This document shows, piece after piece, positions 1 through 7,378 of a stretch of DNA of 23,721 nucleotides. This DNA is from CAYQLT01 sp964418425. GTDB taxonomy: Bacteria > Bacillota > Limnochordia > Limnochordales > Geochordaceae. The notes under the pieces were generated by a model that was not told the origin of the DNA, did no database searches, and saw only the letters and a program-made list of their open reading frames with translations. The translations under genes were made by a program, and so were the position numbers. Numbering within the stretch: position 1 is the stretch's first letter; each line of letters begins with the position of its first letter. Location of the stretch: contig CAYQLT010000039.1 in the NCBI GenBank assembly GCA_964418425.1, positions 1 to 23,721 on the forward strand, written 5' to 3'.

Positions 1-138
1 AACACCGTCACCCTGGAGGGGGCCGAGGCCGAGCGGCTTTTGCGCCTGGTGGACGCTCTGGAAAACCACGACGATGTGCAGGAGGTTCACGCCAACTTCG
101 ACATTCCCGACGCGGTGATGGAGGCCCTCCAGGCTTGA
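1..138 (+). CDS. yebC: YebC/PmpR-family protein, C-terminal fragment
   Basis: The gene enters from the left edge and only its last 45 codons are present, ending at TGA 136-138. The visible tail has the family's closing pattern: an acidic helix, then 'LENHDDVQEVHANFDI' before the stop. YebC-family proteins are cytoplasmic; members act as transcriptional regulators or, as shown more recently for some, help ribosomes through proline-rich stretches. yebC directly upstream of ruvC is a widespread bacterial arrangement, which supports the call. The stop overlaps the TTG start proposed for ruvC by 4 bp (TTGA), so the two are probably co-transcribed and translationally coupled. Function cannot be refined from a fragment. 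Confidence 0.9.
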   Translation, partial: NTVTLEGAEAERLLRLVDALENHDDVQEVHANFDIPDAVMEALQA

Positions 139-656
139 CTCCCGTTCGGGCCCGGGCTGGCGGGAGCCTCGGGCTTGGACGGGTGGTTGCCGGCATCGAT
201 CCCGGCCTGGCTCGCACCGGGTACGGGTTCATCGCTGCCGAGGGTGAACGTTGCCGGGTGCTGGAGTCGGGCACCATCGTGACCGATTCCCATCTGCCCG
301 AAGCAGAGCGCCTGCGGGTTCTGTACGCTCAGCTGCTCGGCCGGTTTCGGCGGCTGCGGCCCGAGCTGGTGGTGGTGGAGCGGCTGTTTTTCAACCGCAA
401 CGCTCGCTCGGCCCTCAGCGTGGGACAGGCCCGGGGAGTGGCGTTGCTGGCGGCCGCTCGGGCGGGGGTACGGGTGGTGGAGGTCAGCCCGCAGCAGGCG
501 AAGCTGGCGGTAAGCGGGCAGGGAGCGGGCACCAAGGAGCAGGTCGGGTTCATGGTGCGGGCGCTGCTCAAGTTGCAGGGTTCCCCGGGACCCGACGAGG
601 CGGACGCGCTGGCAGTGGCGCTGTGGGGGGCACTGAGCGGGGGCAGCCTGCCGTGA
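135..656 (+). CDS. ruvC: Holliday junction resolvase RuvC
   Basis: RuvC is the dimeric endonuclease that cuts Holliday junctions symmetrically after RuvAB branch migration. The 173-residue frame has the RNase H-like core: the first acidic residue in 'GIDPGLARTGYGFI' (Asp22), the second in 'VVVERLFF' (Glu82), and a C-terminal 'DEADALAVAL' (Asp154, Asp157) that completes the metal site. The start is uncertain. TTG 135 overlaps the yebC stop and has GGAGG at 120-124 in front, but gives about 16 residues more than usual. GTG 183 gives a conventional start two residues before the GIDPG motif, with a poorer ribosome site. The stop overlaps the ruvA start (GTGA). Confidence 0.95.
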   Translation: MTPVRARAGGSLGLGRVVAGIDPGLARTGYGFIAAEGERCRVLESGTIVTDSHLPEAERLRVLYAQLLGRFRRLRPELVVVERLFFNRNARSALSVGQARGVALLAAARAGVRVVEVSPQQAKLAVSGQGAGTKEQVGFMVRALLKLQGSPGPDEADALAVALWGALSGGSLP

Positions 657-1288
657 TTCGCAAGCTCCGGGGCCGCCTGGACGAGCTGGGATGGGCCGAT
701 GCCATCGTGGACGTGGGCGGCGTGGGGTACCGGTTGATGGTTCCGCTGTCGACCCGGGAAGCGCTTCGGCCGGCAGCCGGGGGTGAGGTGACGTTGCACG
801 TCCACACCCGGGTTCGGCCGGAAAGCGTGGAGTTGTTCGGCTTCGCCACCCCCGACGAGCTGGACGCCTTTGAGCTTCTGTTGCAGGCCGCAGGCGTGGG
901 GCCTCGCATCGCGCTGGCGGCTTTGTCCACCTACCCTCCTTCCCGGATTTACGAGGCGCTGGCCGAAGGCCGGCTGGACGCCCTTCGCCGGATCCCCGGC
1001 GTCGGCCCTCGCCTTGCGGAGCGGCTGCACGTCGAGCTTCGGGAGCGGGCCCGCGAGCGCCTGGCTGGCGGGCAGGCCCGGACGCCGCCCGGGCCGAAAG
1101 AGGCGGCGTCCGTGGACGGGCACCCCGGGTTCGACGACGCGGTGGCGGCCCTTGTGGCGCTGGGCTATACTCGGGCTGAAGCTCGCCGGGCGGTGCGCAG
1201 CGCCGCAACTCGGACACGGCCGGACCAGCCGCTGGAGGCGCTGGTTCGGGCGGCCTTGCTGGTCGCCGGCGCAGCCGCGGAGCCATAG
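653..1288 (+). CDS. ruvA: Holliday junction branch migration protein RuvA
   Basis: RuvA binds the four-way junction as a tetramer and loads the RuvB motor. The 211-residue product starts at GTG 653, overlapping the ruvC stop by 4 bp, with the standard N-terminus 'IRKLRGRLDE'. Domain I (OB-fold, about residues 1-63) ends near the 'VELFGF' strand. Domain II holds two helix-hairpin-helix motifs, 'LLQAAGVGPRIALAAL' and 'LRRIPGVGPRLAERL'. After an acidic/proline linker, domain III ('FDDAVAALVALGYTRAEARRAV') is the part that contacts RuvB. Length and domain order are normal. Confidence 0.97.
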   Translation: MIRKLRGRLDELGWADAIVDVGGVGYRLMVPLSTREALRPAAGGEVTLHVHTRVRPESVELFGFATPDELDAFELLLQAAGVGPRIALAALSTYPPSRIYEALAEGRLDALRRIPGVGPRLAERLHVELRERARERLAGGQARTPPGPKEAASVDGHPGFDDAVAALVALGYTRAEARRAVRSAATRTRPDQPLEALVRAALLVAGAAAEP

Positions 1289-1321
1289 GCGCCCGGATCC
1301 CAGAAGGAGGGCGGCAGACGG

Positions 1322-2365
1322 ATGGCGGGAAGACAGCCCGACCGTCTGGTTTCCCCCGAGCGGCGGGACGAGGACGCCGAGCTGGAGCGCACAGTTCGGC
1401 CCAAGAGCTTGCGCGAGTACATCGGGCAGCGCCAGGTCAAGGAGAGCTTGAGCCTGTTCATCGAGGCGGCCCGCCGGCGCGGCGAGGCGCTGGACCACGT
1501 GCTGCTGTATGGGCCGCCCGGCCTTGGCAAGACCACGCTGGCGGGCTGCATCGCGCACGAGCTGGGCGTCAACCTGCGGGTGACCTCCGGCCCCGCCATC
1601 GAGCGGCAGGGGGACCTGGTGGCCATCCTGACCAATTTGAAACCCCGGGACGTGCTTTTCATCGACGAGATCCACCGCCTGAGCCGGGTGATCGAGGAGG
1701 TGCTGTACCCGGCCATGGAGGACTTCGCGGTGGACATCGTGCTGGGCAAGGGGCCCGGGGCGCGGTCGGTGAGGCTGCAGCTGGCTCCCTTCACTCTCAT
1801 CGGAGCGACCACCCGGGCCGGCATGTTGAGCTCCCCGCTGCGGGACCGTTTCGGTGTGGTGCTGAGGCTGGACTTCTACCCCGTGGAGGAGCTGGCCGAG
1901 ATCGTGCGCCGCTCGGCCCGCATCCTGGGGATGGCCATCGACGACGGCGGCGCCGAGGAGATCGCCCGGCGCTCCCGCGGCACTCCCAGAACGGCCAACC
2001 GCCTGCTGCGTCGGGTGCGGGACTTCGCGCAGGTGCGAGCGGGGGGCGTCATCACGCGGGAGGTGGCCCGCCAGGGGCTGCGGCTGCTGGAGGTGGACGA
2101 GCGCGGGCTGGACAGCGTGGACAGGCGTCTGCTGGAGGTCATTTTGGGGAAGTTTGACGGCGGGCCCGTCGGGATCGAGACCCTGGCAGCTGCGGTGGGG
2201 GAGGAACCCGAAACCATCGAGGATATCTACGAGCCGTACCTGATGCAGCAGGGGTATCTGGAGCGGACGCCGCGAGGTCGGGTGGCCACCCGGCTGGCCA
2301 GCGAACATCTCGGCTGGCGGGTTGACCGCAAACCCGAGGGCTTCCAGCCTCGGCTGTTTGCATGA
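1322..2365 (+). CDS. ruvB: Holliday junction branch migration ATPase RuvB
   Basis: RuvB is the hexameric AAA+ motor that pulls DNA through the RuvA-bound junction. The 347-residue product shows Walker A 'GPPGLGKT' (64-71), Walker B 'FIDEIH' (Asp115, Glu116), the sensor/arginine-finger stretch 'GATTRAGMLSSPLRDRFG', and a C-terminal winged helix ending '...GYLERTPRGRVATRLASEHLG'. The ATG at 1322 follows an AGGAGGG site about 12 nt upstream. It lies 33 bp after ruvA, so ruvC-ruvA-ruvB read as one operon. The queA/tgt pair that often follows ruvB is not here. Confidence 0.98.
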   Translation: MAGRQPDRLVSPERRDEDAELERTVRPKSLREYIGQRQVKESLSLFIEAARRRGEALDHVLLYGPPGLGKTTLAGCIAHELGVNLRVTSGPAIERQGDLVAILTNLKPRDVLFIDEIHRLSRVIEEVLYPAMEDFAVDIVLGKGPGARSVRLQLAPFTLIGATTRAGMLSSPLRDRFGVVLRLDFYPVEELAEIVRRSARILGMAIDDGGAEEIARRSRGTPRTANRLLRRVRDFAQVRAGGVITREVARQGLRLLEVDERGLDSVDRRLLEVILGKFDGGPVGIETLAAAVGEEPETIEDIYEPYLMQQGYLERTPRGRVATRLASEHLGWRVDRKPEGFQPRLFA

Positions 2366-2415
2366 CGCGCGCCGGCCGCTGGCGGTGTGCGCGGGCGTGA
2401 GAGGATGGGGAAAGC

Positions 2416-2643
2416 GTGCCGGAGCTTTCCGGGTTCGGGCGCATGCTGATCTTCATGGGCGTGGCGCTGGTGGTGCTGGGTGCTCTCCTGGAAGCGATGG
2501 GCCGTGGCTGGCTCTTCGGCCTGGGCCGGCTTCCGGGAGATATCTACATCCGGCGGGGCAACTTTCAGTTTTATGCACCCCTGGCCACGTCGCTTCTGCT
2601 GAGCCTGATCCTGACCCTCATCCTGGGCCTCATCCGGCGGTAG
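2416..2643 (+). CDS. DUF2905 small membrane protein
   Basis: This 75-residue protein starts at GTG 2416; an in-frame ATG at 2443 is an alternative. Two hydrophobic helices at about residues 9-27 and 53-73 are joined by a short cytoplasmic-type loop with the family signature 'LGRLPGDIYIRRGNFQFY' followed by 'PLATSLLLSL'. That signature is what I recognise as DUF2905. The family has no established biochemical role, but in Bacillota it commonly sits beside ruvB and recO, as here. Its stop codon (2641-2643) overlaps the ribosome site of recO. I infer an inner-membrane protein; a link to DNA repair rests on context only. Confidence 0.88.
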   Translation: MPELSGFGRMLIFMGVALVVLGALLEAMGRGWLFGLGRLPGDIYIRRGNFQFYAPLATSLLLSLILTLILGLIRR

Positions 2644-2653
2644 GAGGGCTGCC

Positions 2654-3481
2654 TTGGGCCTGTATCGGGTCGAGGCCCTGGTGCTGCGGAGCCGCGACAT
2701 GGGGGAGGCGGATCGCCTCCTCACCCTCTACGCCCGAGCGCAGGGCAAGCTCCGGGCGGTGGCAAGGGGGAGCCGGCGCCCGCGAAGCCGGCTGATGGGG
2801 GCGACGCAGCCGCTGTGCCACGGCCGGTTCCTGCTCATGTCGGGTCGCGAGCTTGAGACGGTCACCCAGGCGGAGCTGGTGGGTAATGCGCTGCGGCCGC
2901 TGCGGGAAGACTTGCTGCGGATGGCCGTCGCCAGTCTCACCGCCGAACTGGTGGATGCCCTGGTAGAGGAGCGGGCTCCGTCGGAAGCCCTGTTTGAGGC
3001 GTTGCTCGCCTGCTGGCACAACCTGGCCGGCGCGTCGCCGGCCAGGCTGGAGGGCGTGCTGTGGTGGTTTGAGCTGCGCCTGCTGGACCTGCTGGGCTAC
3101 GCCCCCGTGCTGGATCGGTGCGTGGCCTGCCGGGTGGAGGCGAAGCCGCAGGAGGCGATGGCCTTCTCGCCCCAGGAGGGGGGTTGTTTGTGCTCTCGCT
3201 GTCGCGCCCGGGATCCGCTGGCAGTGCGCCTGGCCCCCCGGGCACGCTCCCTTCTGGTGGCCCTGCGCCGGATGGCCCCCGCCGGCGCGTCTCGGGCTAT
3301 CTTGCCCCGTCAGGAGGCCAGGATGGTGCGAGAGGCCCTCGGCCGGTTCATCGAGGGCCATCTGGGCGCGCCGCTCAAGGCCGCAGGTCTGGCCTATGCC
3401 TTCATGGATCAGGCGGACCTGGAACGGGCCGGAGAGGTTGCGCCCGCACTTCAGGGAGGGACCCAGCATGTCGGTGGATGA
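2654..3481 (+). CDS. recO: DNA repair protein RecO
   Basis: RecO binds single-stranded DNA and, with RecR, exchanges SSB for RecA during recombinational repair. The 275-residue product begins at TTG 2654, 5 nt after a strong site (TAGGAGGG, 2641-2648) that overlaps the stop of the preceding gene. The N-terminal OB-fold opens 'YRVEALVLRSRDMGEADRLL', then a helical domain follows. A zinc-finger is visible as CVAC (Cys156, Cys159) and CSRC (Cys180, Cys183), with Cys178 nearby. The last 14 bp overlap the next gene in another frame, indicating coupling. Confidence 0.95.
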   Translation: MGLYRVEALVLRSRDMGEADRLLTLYARAQGKLRAVARGSRRPRSRLMGATQPLCHGRFLLMSGRELETVTQAELVGNALRPLREDLLRMAVASLTAELVDALVEERAPSEALFEALLACWHNLAGASPARLEGVLWWFELRLLDLLGYAPVLDRCVACRVEAKPQEAMAFSPQEGGCLCSRCRARDPLAVRLAPRARSLLVALRRMAPAGASRAILPRQEARMVREALGRFIEGHLGAPLKAAGLAYAFMDQADLERAGEVAPALQGGTQHVGG

Positions 3482-3881
3482 GGAGCTTCGCAAGATCGAC
3501 CTGATCCGGGAGAGGACCAAGCTCGGATACGAACAGGCCCGACAGCTGTTGAACGAAGCAGGGGGAGACGTGGTGGCCGCGCTCATCCTGTGGGAGCGGC
3601 GGGGAGTCGGCTCCGGCCGCCCGGAGGAGGCTCTGGGGAGGGTGCGGGAGCTGGTGCGCCGTGGCAACCGCACCATGATCCGGGTGCGCCGGGGCGGCGA
3701 GACTTACATGGAGATGCCCCTCACCGCCGGATTGGTGGCGGCCGCCCTGGCTCCCTACCTGGCCGCCGCCGGAGCGGCGGCTTGCCTGCTGCTCGGCTGC
3801 TCGGTGACCCTGGAGCGTCGGGAGGCCGCAAACGCCGGTGAAGAACCCCGGACCGCGGACGGTGCGGCGGGGGCTGCCTGA
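3468..3881 (+). CDS. DUF4342 protein with N-terminal UBA-like domain
   Basis: ATG 3468 has a strong site (AGGGAGGG) just upstream, inside the end of recO, and the reading frame overlaps recO by 14 bp. The 137-residue product has an N-terminal three-helix UBA/TS-N-like segment, 'RTKLGYEQARQLLNEAGGDVVAALI' (about 17-41), followed by the DUF4342 core: 'VRELVRRGNRTMIRVRRGGE', then a hydrophobic stretch 'TAGLVAAALAPYLAAAGAAACLLL' (about 87-110) that could be a membrane hairpin. Similar UBA plus DUF4342 proteins are widespread in Bacillota without an assigned function. It appears to be the last gene of the repair cluster; nothing links it biochemically to recO. Confidence 0.82.
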   Translation: MSVDEELRKIDLIRERTKLGYEQARQLLNEAGGDVVAALILWERRGVGSGRPEEALGRVRELVRRGNRTMIRVRRGGETYMEMPLTAGLVAAALAPYLAAAGAAACLLLGCSVTLERREAANAGEEPRTADGAAGAA

Positions 3882-4084
3882 GCGCAGCCGGGTGAAGGGC
3901 CCGGACGGCCGCCTTGAGCCGGCGCCCGGGCTGACGGGCTGTTGACACAAGGCGGGTGCTTTGTTATGGTCCGGCAAGCGTGGGGGGCGCGCGGGGTGGG
4001 TCGCTTTTCGGCCCGGATGGACGATAGCCGTCCCCGACGCGGCCGCAGCGACCGGAGTCGGGCTGGCAGGCGGGGCGAGCCAAC
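3882..4084 (+). promoter_or_regulatory. Intergenic region with sigma-A promoter and short structured leader for glyQS
   Basis: The 203 bp before glyQ hold a near-consensus promoter: -35 TTGACA at 3942-3947, a 17-bp spacer, and -10 TATGGT at 3965-3970. The inferred leader is about 110 nt. It contains a perfect 5-bp hairpin at 4019-4033 (GGACG/CGTCC, 5-nt loop) and a 6-bp inverted repeat CCCGAC (4033-4038) / GTCGGG (4057-4062). I looked for the T-box antiterminator consensus that often controls glyQS in Bacillota and did not find it. The ribosome site before ATG 4085 is weak. Confidence 0.7.
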
Positions 4085-4975
4085 ATGAATTTCCAGGAAC
4101 TCATCTTCCGGCTGGAGCGCTTTTGGGCGGATCAGGGGTGCGTGATCCTGCAGCCCTACGACATGGAGGTGGGCGCCGGCACCATGCACCCGGCCACCTT
4201 TCTGCGTGCTTTGGGCCCGGAGCCCTGGAAGGCCGCCTACGTGCAGCCTTCCCGGCGGCCCACGGACGGCCGTTACGGCGAGAATCCCAACCGCCTTCAG
4301 CGCTATTATCAGTACCAGGTGCTGCTGAAGCCCGCGCCCGACAGGGTGCTGGAGATCTATCTGGACAGCTTGCGAGCGGTCGGCATCGATCCGTCGCGCC
4401 ACGACGTGCGGTTCGTGGAAGATGATTGGGAGGCCCCTACCCTGGGAGCCTGGGGGCTGGGTTGGGAAGTCTGGGTGGACGGCATGGAGGTGACCCAGTT
4501 CACCTACTTTCAGCAGGTGGGGGGCCTGGAGCTGAGCGTCATCCCCGCCGAGATCACGTACGGTATTGAGCGGCTTGCCCTTTACATCCAGAAGAAGGAC
4601 TCCGTGTTCGAACTGGAGTGGGTGGACGGCATCCGCTGGGCGGACGTGTATCACCAAAACGAGGTGGAACAGTCGAAGTTCAACTTCGATCGAAGCGATC
4701 CCGAGATCCTGCGCCGGTTGTTTGAGACCCACGAGTCGGAGGCGGCGCGGCTTGTGGGAGAGGGTTTGGTGCTGCCCTCTTACGAGCAGGTTCTCAAATG
4801 CTCCCACCTGTTCAACCTGCTGGATGCTCGCGGCGCCATCAGCGTGGCCGAGCGCACGGCTTACATTGGCCGGGTGCGCCAGCTGGCCAGGGCTGTGGCC
4901 GAAGCGTACGTGGCCCAGAGGGAGGCCATGGGCTTTCCCCTGTTGAAGCGGTCGGAGGTGCAACTGCCGGCGTGA
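4085..4975 (+). CDS. glyQ: Glycyl-tRNA synthetase alpha subunit
   Basis: GlyQ carries the class II catalytic core of the alpha2beta2 glycyl-tRNA synthetase and forms glycyl-adenylate. The 296-residue product matches family length and is highly conserved from its start 'MNFQELIFRLERFWADQGC'. Typical landmarks are 'LQPYDMEVGAGTMHPATFLRALGPEPW', 'PTDGRYGENPNRLQRYYQYQV', 'EDDWEAPTLGAWGLGWEVW' and 'AEITYGIERLALYIQ'. The gene is led by the promoter at 3942-3970 and its stop overlaps the glyS start by 4 bp (GTGA), so the two subunits should be made in coupled amounts. Confidence 0.98.
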   Translation: MNFQELIFRLERFWADQGCVILQPYDMEVGAGTMHPATFLRALGPEPWKAAYVQPSRRPTDGRYGENPNRLQRYYQYQVLLKPAPDRVLEIYLDSLRAVGIDPSRHDVRFVEDDWEAPTLGAWGLGWEVWVDGMEVTQFTYFQQVGGLELSVIPAEITYGIERLALYIQKKDSVFELEWVDGIRWADVYHQNEVEQSKFNFDRSDPEILRRLFETHESEAARLVGEGLVLPSYEQVLKCSHLFNLLDARGAISVAERTAYIGRVRQLARAVAEAYVAQREAMGFPLLKRSEVQLPA

Positions 4976-7268
4976 GAACGCTCTTGTTCGAGCTGGGCGT
5001 GGAGGAGTTGCCGGCAGGCGTCGTCCGGCCTGCCATGAACCAGCTGGTCGAGCGCCTCACCGCAGCCCTCCAGGAGGCGCGGCTGGCCTTCGTGGCGGCT
5101 CGCGGTTACGCAACCCCCCGTCGCCTGGCGGCGGCCGTGACCGGCGTCGCCGAGCTGCAGGCGCCCCGGCAGACCCGGGTTCGGGGACCCTCGAAGGCCG
5201 TCGCGTTCGATCCGCAGGGGCAACCCACGCAGGCCGCCATCGGGTTTGCCCGCGCGCAGGGGGTGAGCGTGGAGTCCCTGGTGGTCGACCGCTTCGGAGA
5301 GGGCGAGTACGTCTTCGCCGTAAAGAGCGAGCCCTCGAGGCCGGCGACGGCCATTTTGCCCGGGCTGCTGGCCGAGGTGGTGCAGGGGATGCAGTTCGCC
5401 CGCACCATGCGCTGGCAGCAGGGAGATCTGCGCTTTCCCCGCCCCATCCGCTGGGTCGTGGCGTTGTTTGGGGATGAGGTGGTGCCGGTCCGGCTGGACG
5501 GGCTGGCGGCGGGACGTGACAGCTTCGGACACCGGCTGTCCCACCCGGGGCCGGTGCACCTGGAAAGTGCCGACGAGTACGAGGCGGCTCTTCTGGCGGC
5601 CGGGGTGGTTGCGGATCCCCAGCGCCGACGGCACATGGTGGTGGAGGAGGTGCGGGCTGCCGCGCACCGCAACGCCGGCCGTCCCGTCGAACAGGAAGAG
5701 CTGCTGGAAGAGATCACGCACCTGGTCGAGTATCCGGTCGGGCTTGCGGGCCGCTTCGACCCCCGGTTTCTTTCCCTGCCCCGGGAGGTCTTGCTGACCG
5801 TGATGGCCTCCCACCAGCGCTACGTCGCCGTGGTGGACGATGAGGGGGCGTTGAAGCCGGTTTTCGTGGTCGTGGCCAACGGGGACCACATCGACCTGGA
5901 TCTGGTGCGCCAGGGCAACGAGCGTGTGCTTGCCGCGCGGCTGGCAGACGCCTGGTTCTTCTATGAGGAGGACCTCAAGAAGCCCCTGGCGGACAGGGTG
6001 GGCGCGCTCTCCGGGGTGACGTTCCAGGAGCGGCTCGGGAGCATGTACGACAAGACCCTTCGGGTCGTCGAGCTGGCCATGTGGTTCGCCTCGCGGCTTG
6101 GCTTGCCGGCGTCGGTGCAGGCGGTGGCCCGGCGGGCGGCCCAGCTGTGCAAGGCCGATCTGGTTACCCACATGGTCTACGAGTTCCCCGAGCTTCAGGG
6201 CGTGATGGGCCGGGAGTACGCGAGCCGCTCGGGAGAGCCGGCGGAGGTGGCGGCCGCCATCGGCGAGCACTACCGGCCNNNNNNNNNNNNNNNNNNNNNN
6301 NNNNNNNNNNNNNNNNNNNNNNNNNNNNNNNNNNNNNNNNNNNNNNNNNNNNNNNNNNNNNNNNNNNNNNNNNNNNNNGCCGCTCGGGAGAGCCGGCGGA
6401 GGTGGCGGCCGCCATCGGCGAGCACTACCGGCCCCGCTTTTCGGGGGACCGCCTCCCCGAAAGCGAAGCCGGGGCCCTGGTGGCGCTGGCCGACAAGCTG
6501 GACACCATCGTGGGCTTTTTCGGCATCGGCCAGGGCCCGACGGGCTCCGAGGATCCCTTTGCCTTGCGGCGCCATGCCTCGGGCGTGGTTCGCATCAGCC
6601 TGGAGCGGGGCTGGGGGTGGCCCATCTCCGAAGCGGTGGCCGCGGCAGCCGAGCTGTACGGGGAGCGCCTGCGCGGGCAGGGCCGGGAGAACGGGCAGGA
6701 GGGGCTGAACGGGAAGCCGCCGGCAGACGGGCGCAAAGAGGCGCAGGCGTGGCGGCCGCTTTCGGAGGAGGTATCGGAGTTTTTGCGCCAGCGCCTGCGC
6801 GCGGTGCTGGCCGAGGAGGGTCTGGACCTCGCCAGCGTGGAGGCGGCCCTTCGGGCAGCGGGGGACAGCCTGGTGGAGGCAGCTCGCCGGGCTCGAGCGC
6901 TGGCGGCCCTGCGGGGAGGGCAGGAGTTCGAGGACGCCGTCGTGGCCTTCCAGCGAGCCTATAACCTTGCCCGGGGAAGGCCGGGCCTCGGCCAGGTGGA
7001 CGAGGCGATGCTTCTGGAGCCCATGGAGCGTGCGCTCTGGCAGGCTCTTCAGGAGACGGTGCCGGCGGCCCGGTCGGCGCTGAAGGCCGGTGACGTGCAG
7101 CAGGCGGTGCGCCAGCTTGCCCGTCTGCGCCCCACCGTGGACCGCTTCTTCGAGCAGGTACTGGTCATGGCGGAGGACGGCCGGTTGCGGGCGAACCGCC
7201 TGGAGCTTTTGCATCGGCTGGTTGGGGCCTTTCAGGAGGTGGCGGATTTCAGCGCGCTGGCCTCCTGA
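4972..7268 (+). CDS. glyS: Glycyl-tRNA synthetase beta subunit (split here by an assembly gap)
   Basis: GlyS supplies tRNA binding for the bacterial alpha2beta2 glycyl-tRNA synthetase. It starts at GTG 4972 with the family N-terminus 'RTLLFELGVEELPAG'. An HD-like stretch 'ALADKLDTIVGFF' and a C-terminal DALR-type anticodon-binding domain follow. The frame is interrupted by 100 N at 6279-6378. The 55 bp before the gap (6224-6278) are repeated exactly after it (6379-6433). Removing the Ns and one copy (155 bp) restores one frame, giving 713 residues, close to normal size. A hydrophilic glycine/lysine-rich insertion lies around 6680-6760. I treat the gene as intact; the break is an assembly artefact. 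Confidence 0.96.
6224..6433. repeat. 55-bp contig-end duplication around the glyS gap
   Basis: 6224-6278 and 6379-6433 are identical. Collapsing them restores the glyS frame, so this is not a biological repeat. The length fits a k-mer overlap left by a de Bruijn assembler. Confidence 0.93.
6279..6378. other. Assembly gap of 100 N inside glyS
   Basis: Exactly 100 undetermined bases, the conventional length for a gap of unknown size. Both sides carry the same 55 bp, so the true distance is probably negative: the contigs overlap. Confidence 0.97.
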
Positions 7269-7322
7269 GATGCCGAGACCGCCAGGGCACGTGGACAGGG
7301 ACCGCCGGCACGGTGGTCTTGC

Positions 7323-7360
7323 GCCGCGCGGGGCGGCCCGGGAAAACGAGCCCGCGCGGC
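7323..7360 (+). promoter_or_regulatory. Hairpin directly before the ppdK ribosome site
   Basis: In the 110-bp glyS-ppdK gap, GCCGCGCGGG (7323-7332) pairs perfectly with CCCGCGCGGC (7351-7360) across an 18-nt loop. The stem ends where the ribosome site AGGGAGGGAG (7361-7370) begins. No T-run follows, so it is not a canonical terminator. It could be a GC-rich terminator variant, a stabiliser of the ppdK 5' end, or a translational control element. Confidence 0.45.
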
Positions 7361-7378
7361 AGGGAGGGAGCCTGGGAG

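Noticed and set aside
329..2308. A 659-codon open frame on the minus strand opposite ruvC-ruvA-ruvB
   Set aside because: It is antisense to three well-conserved genes. Long open frames opposite genes are common in GC-rich DNA, and the translation has no recognisable domain.
3976..4084. T-box riboswitch before glyQ
   Set aside because: Leader is only about 110 nt and lacks the conserved antiterminator sequence.
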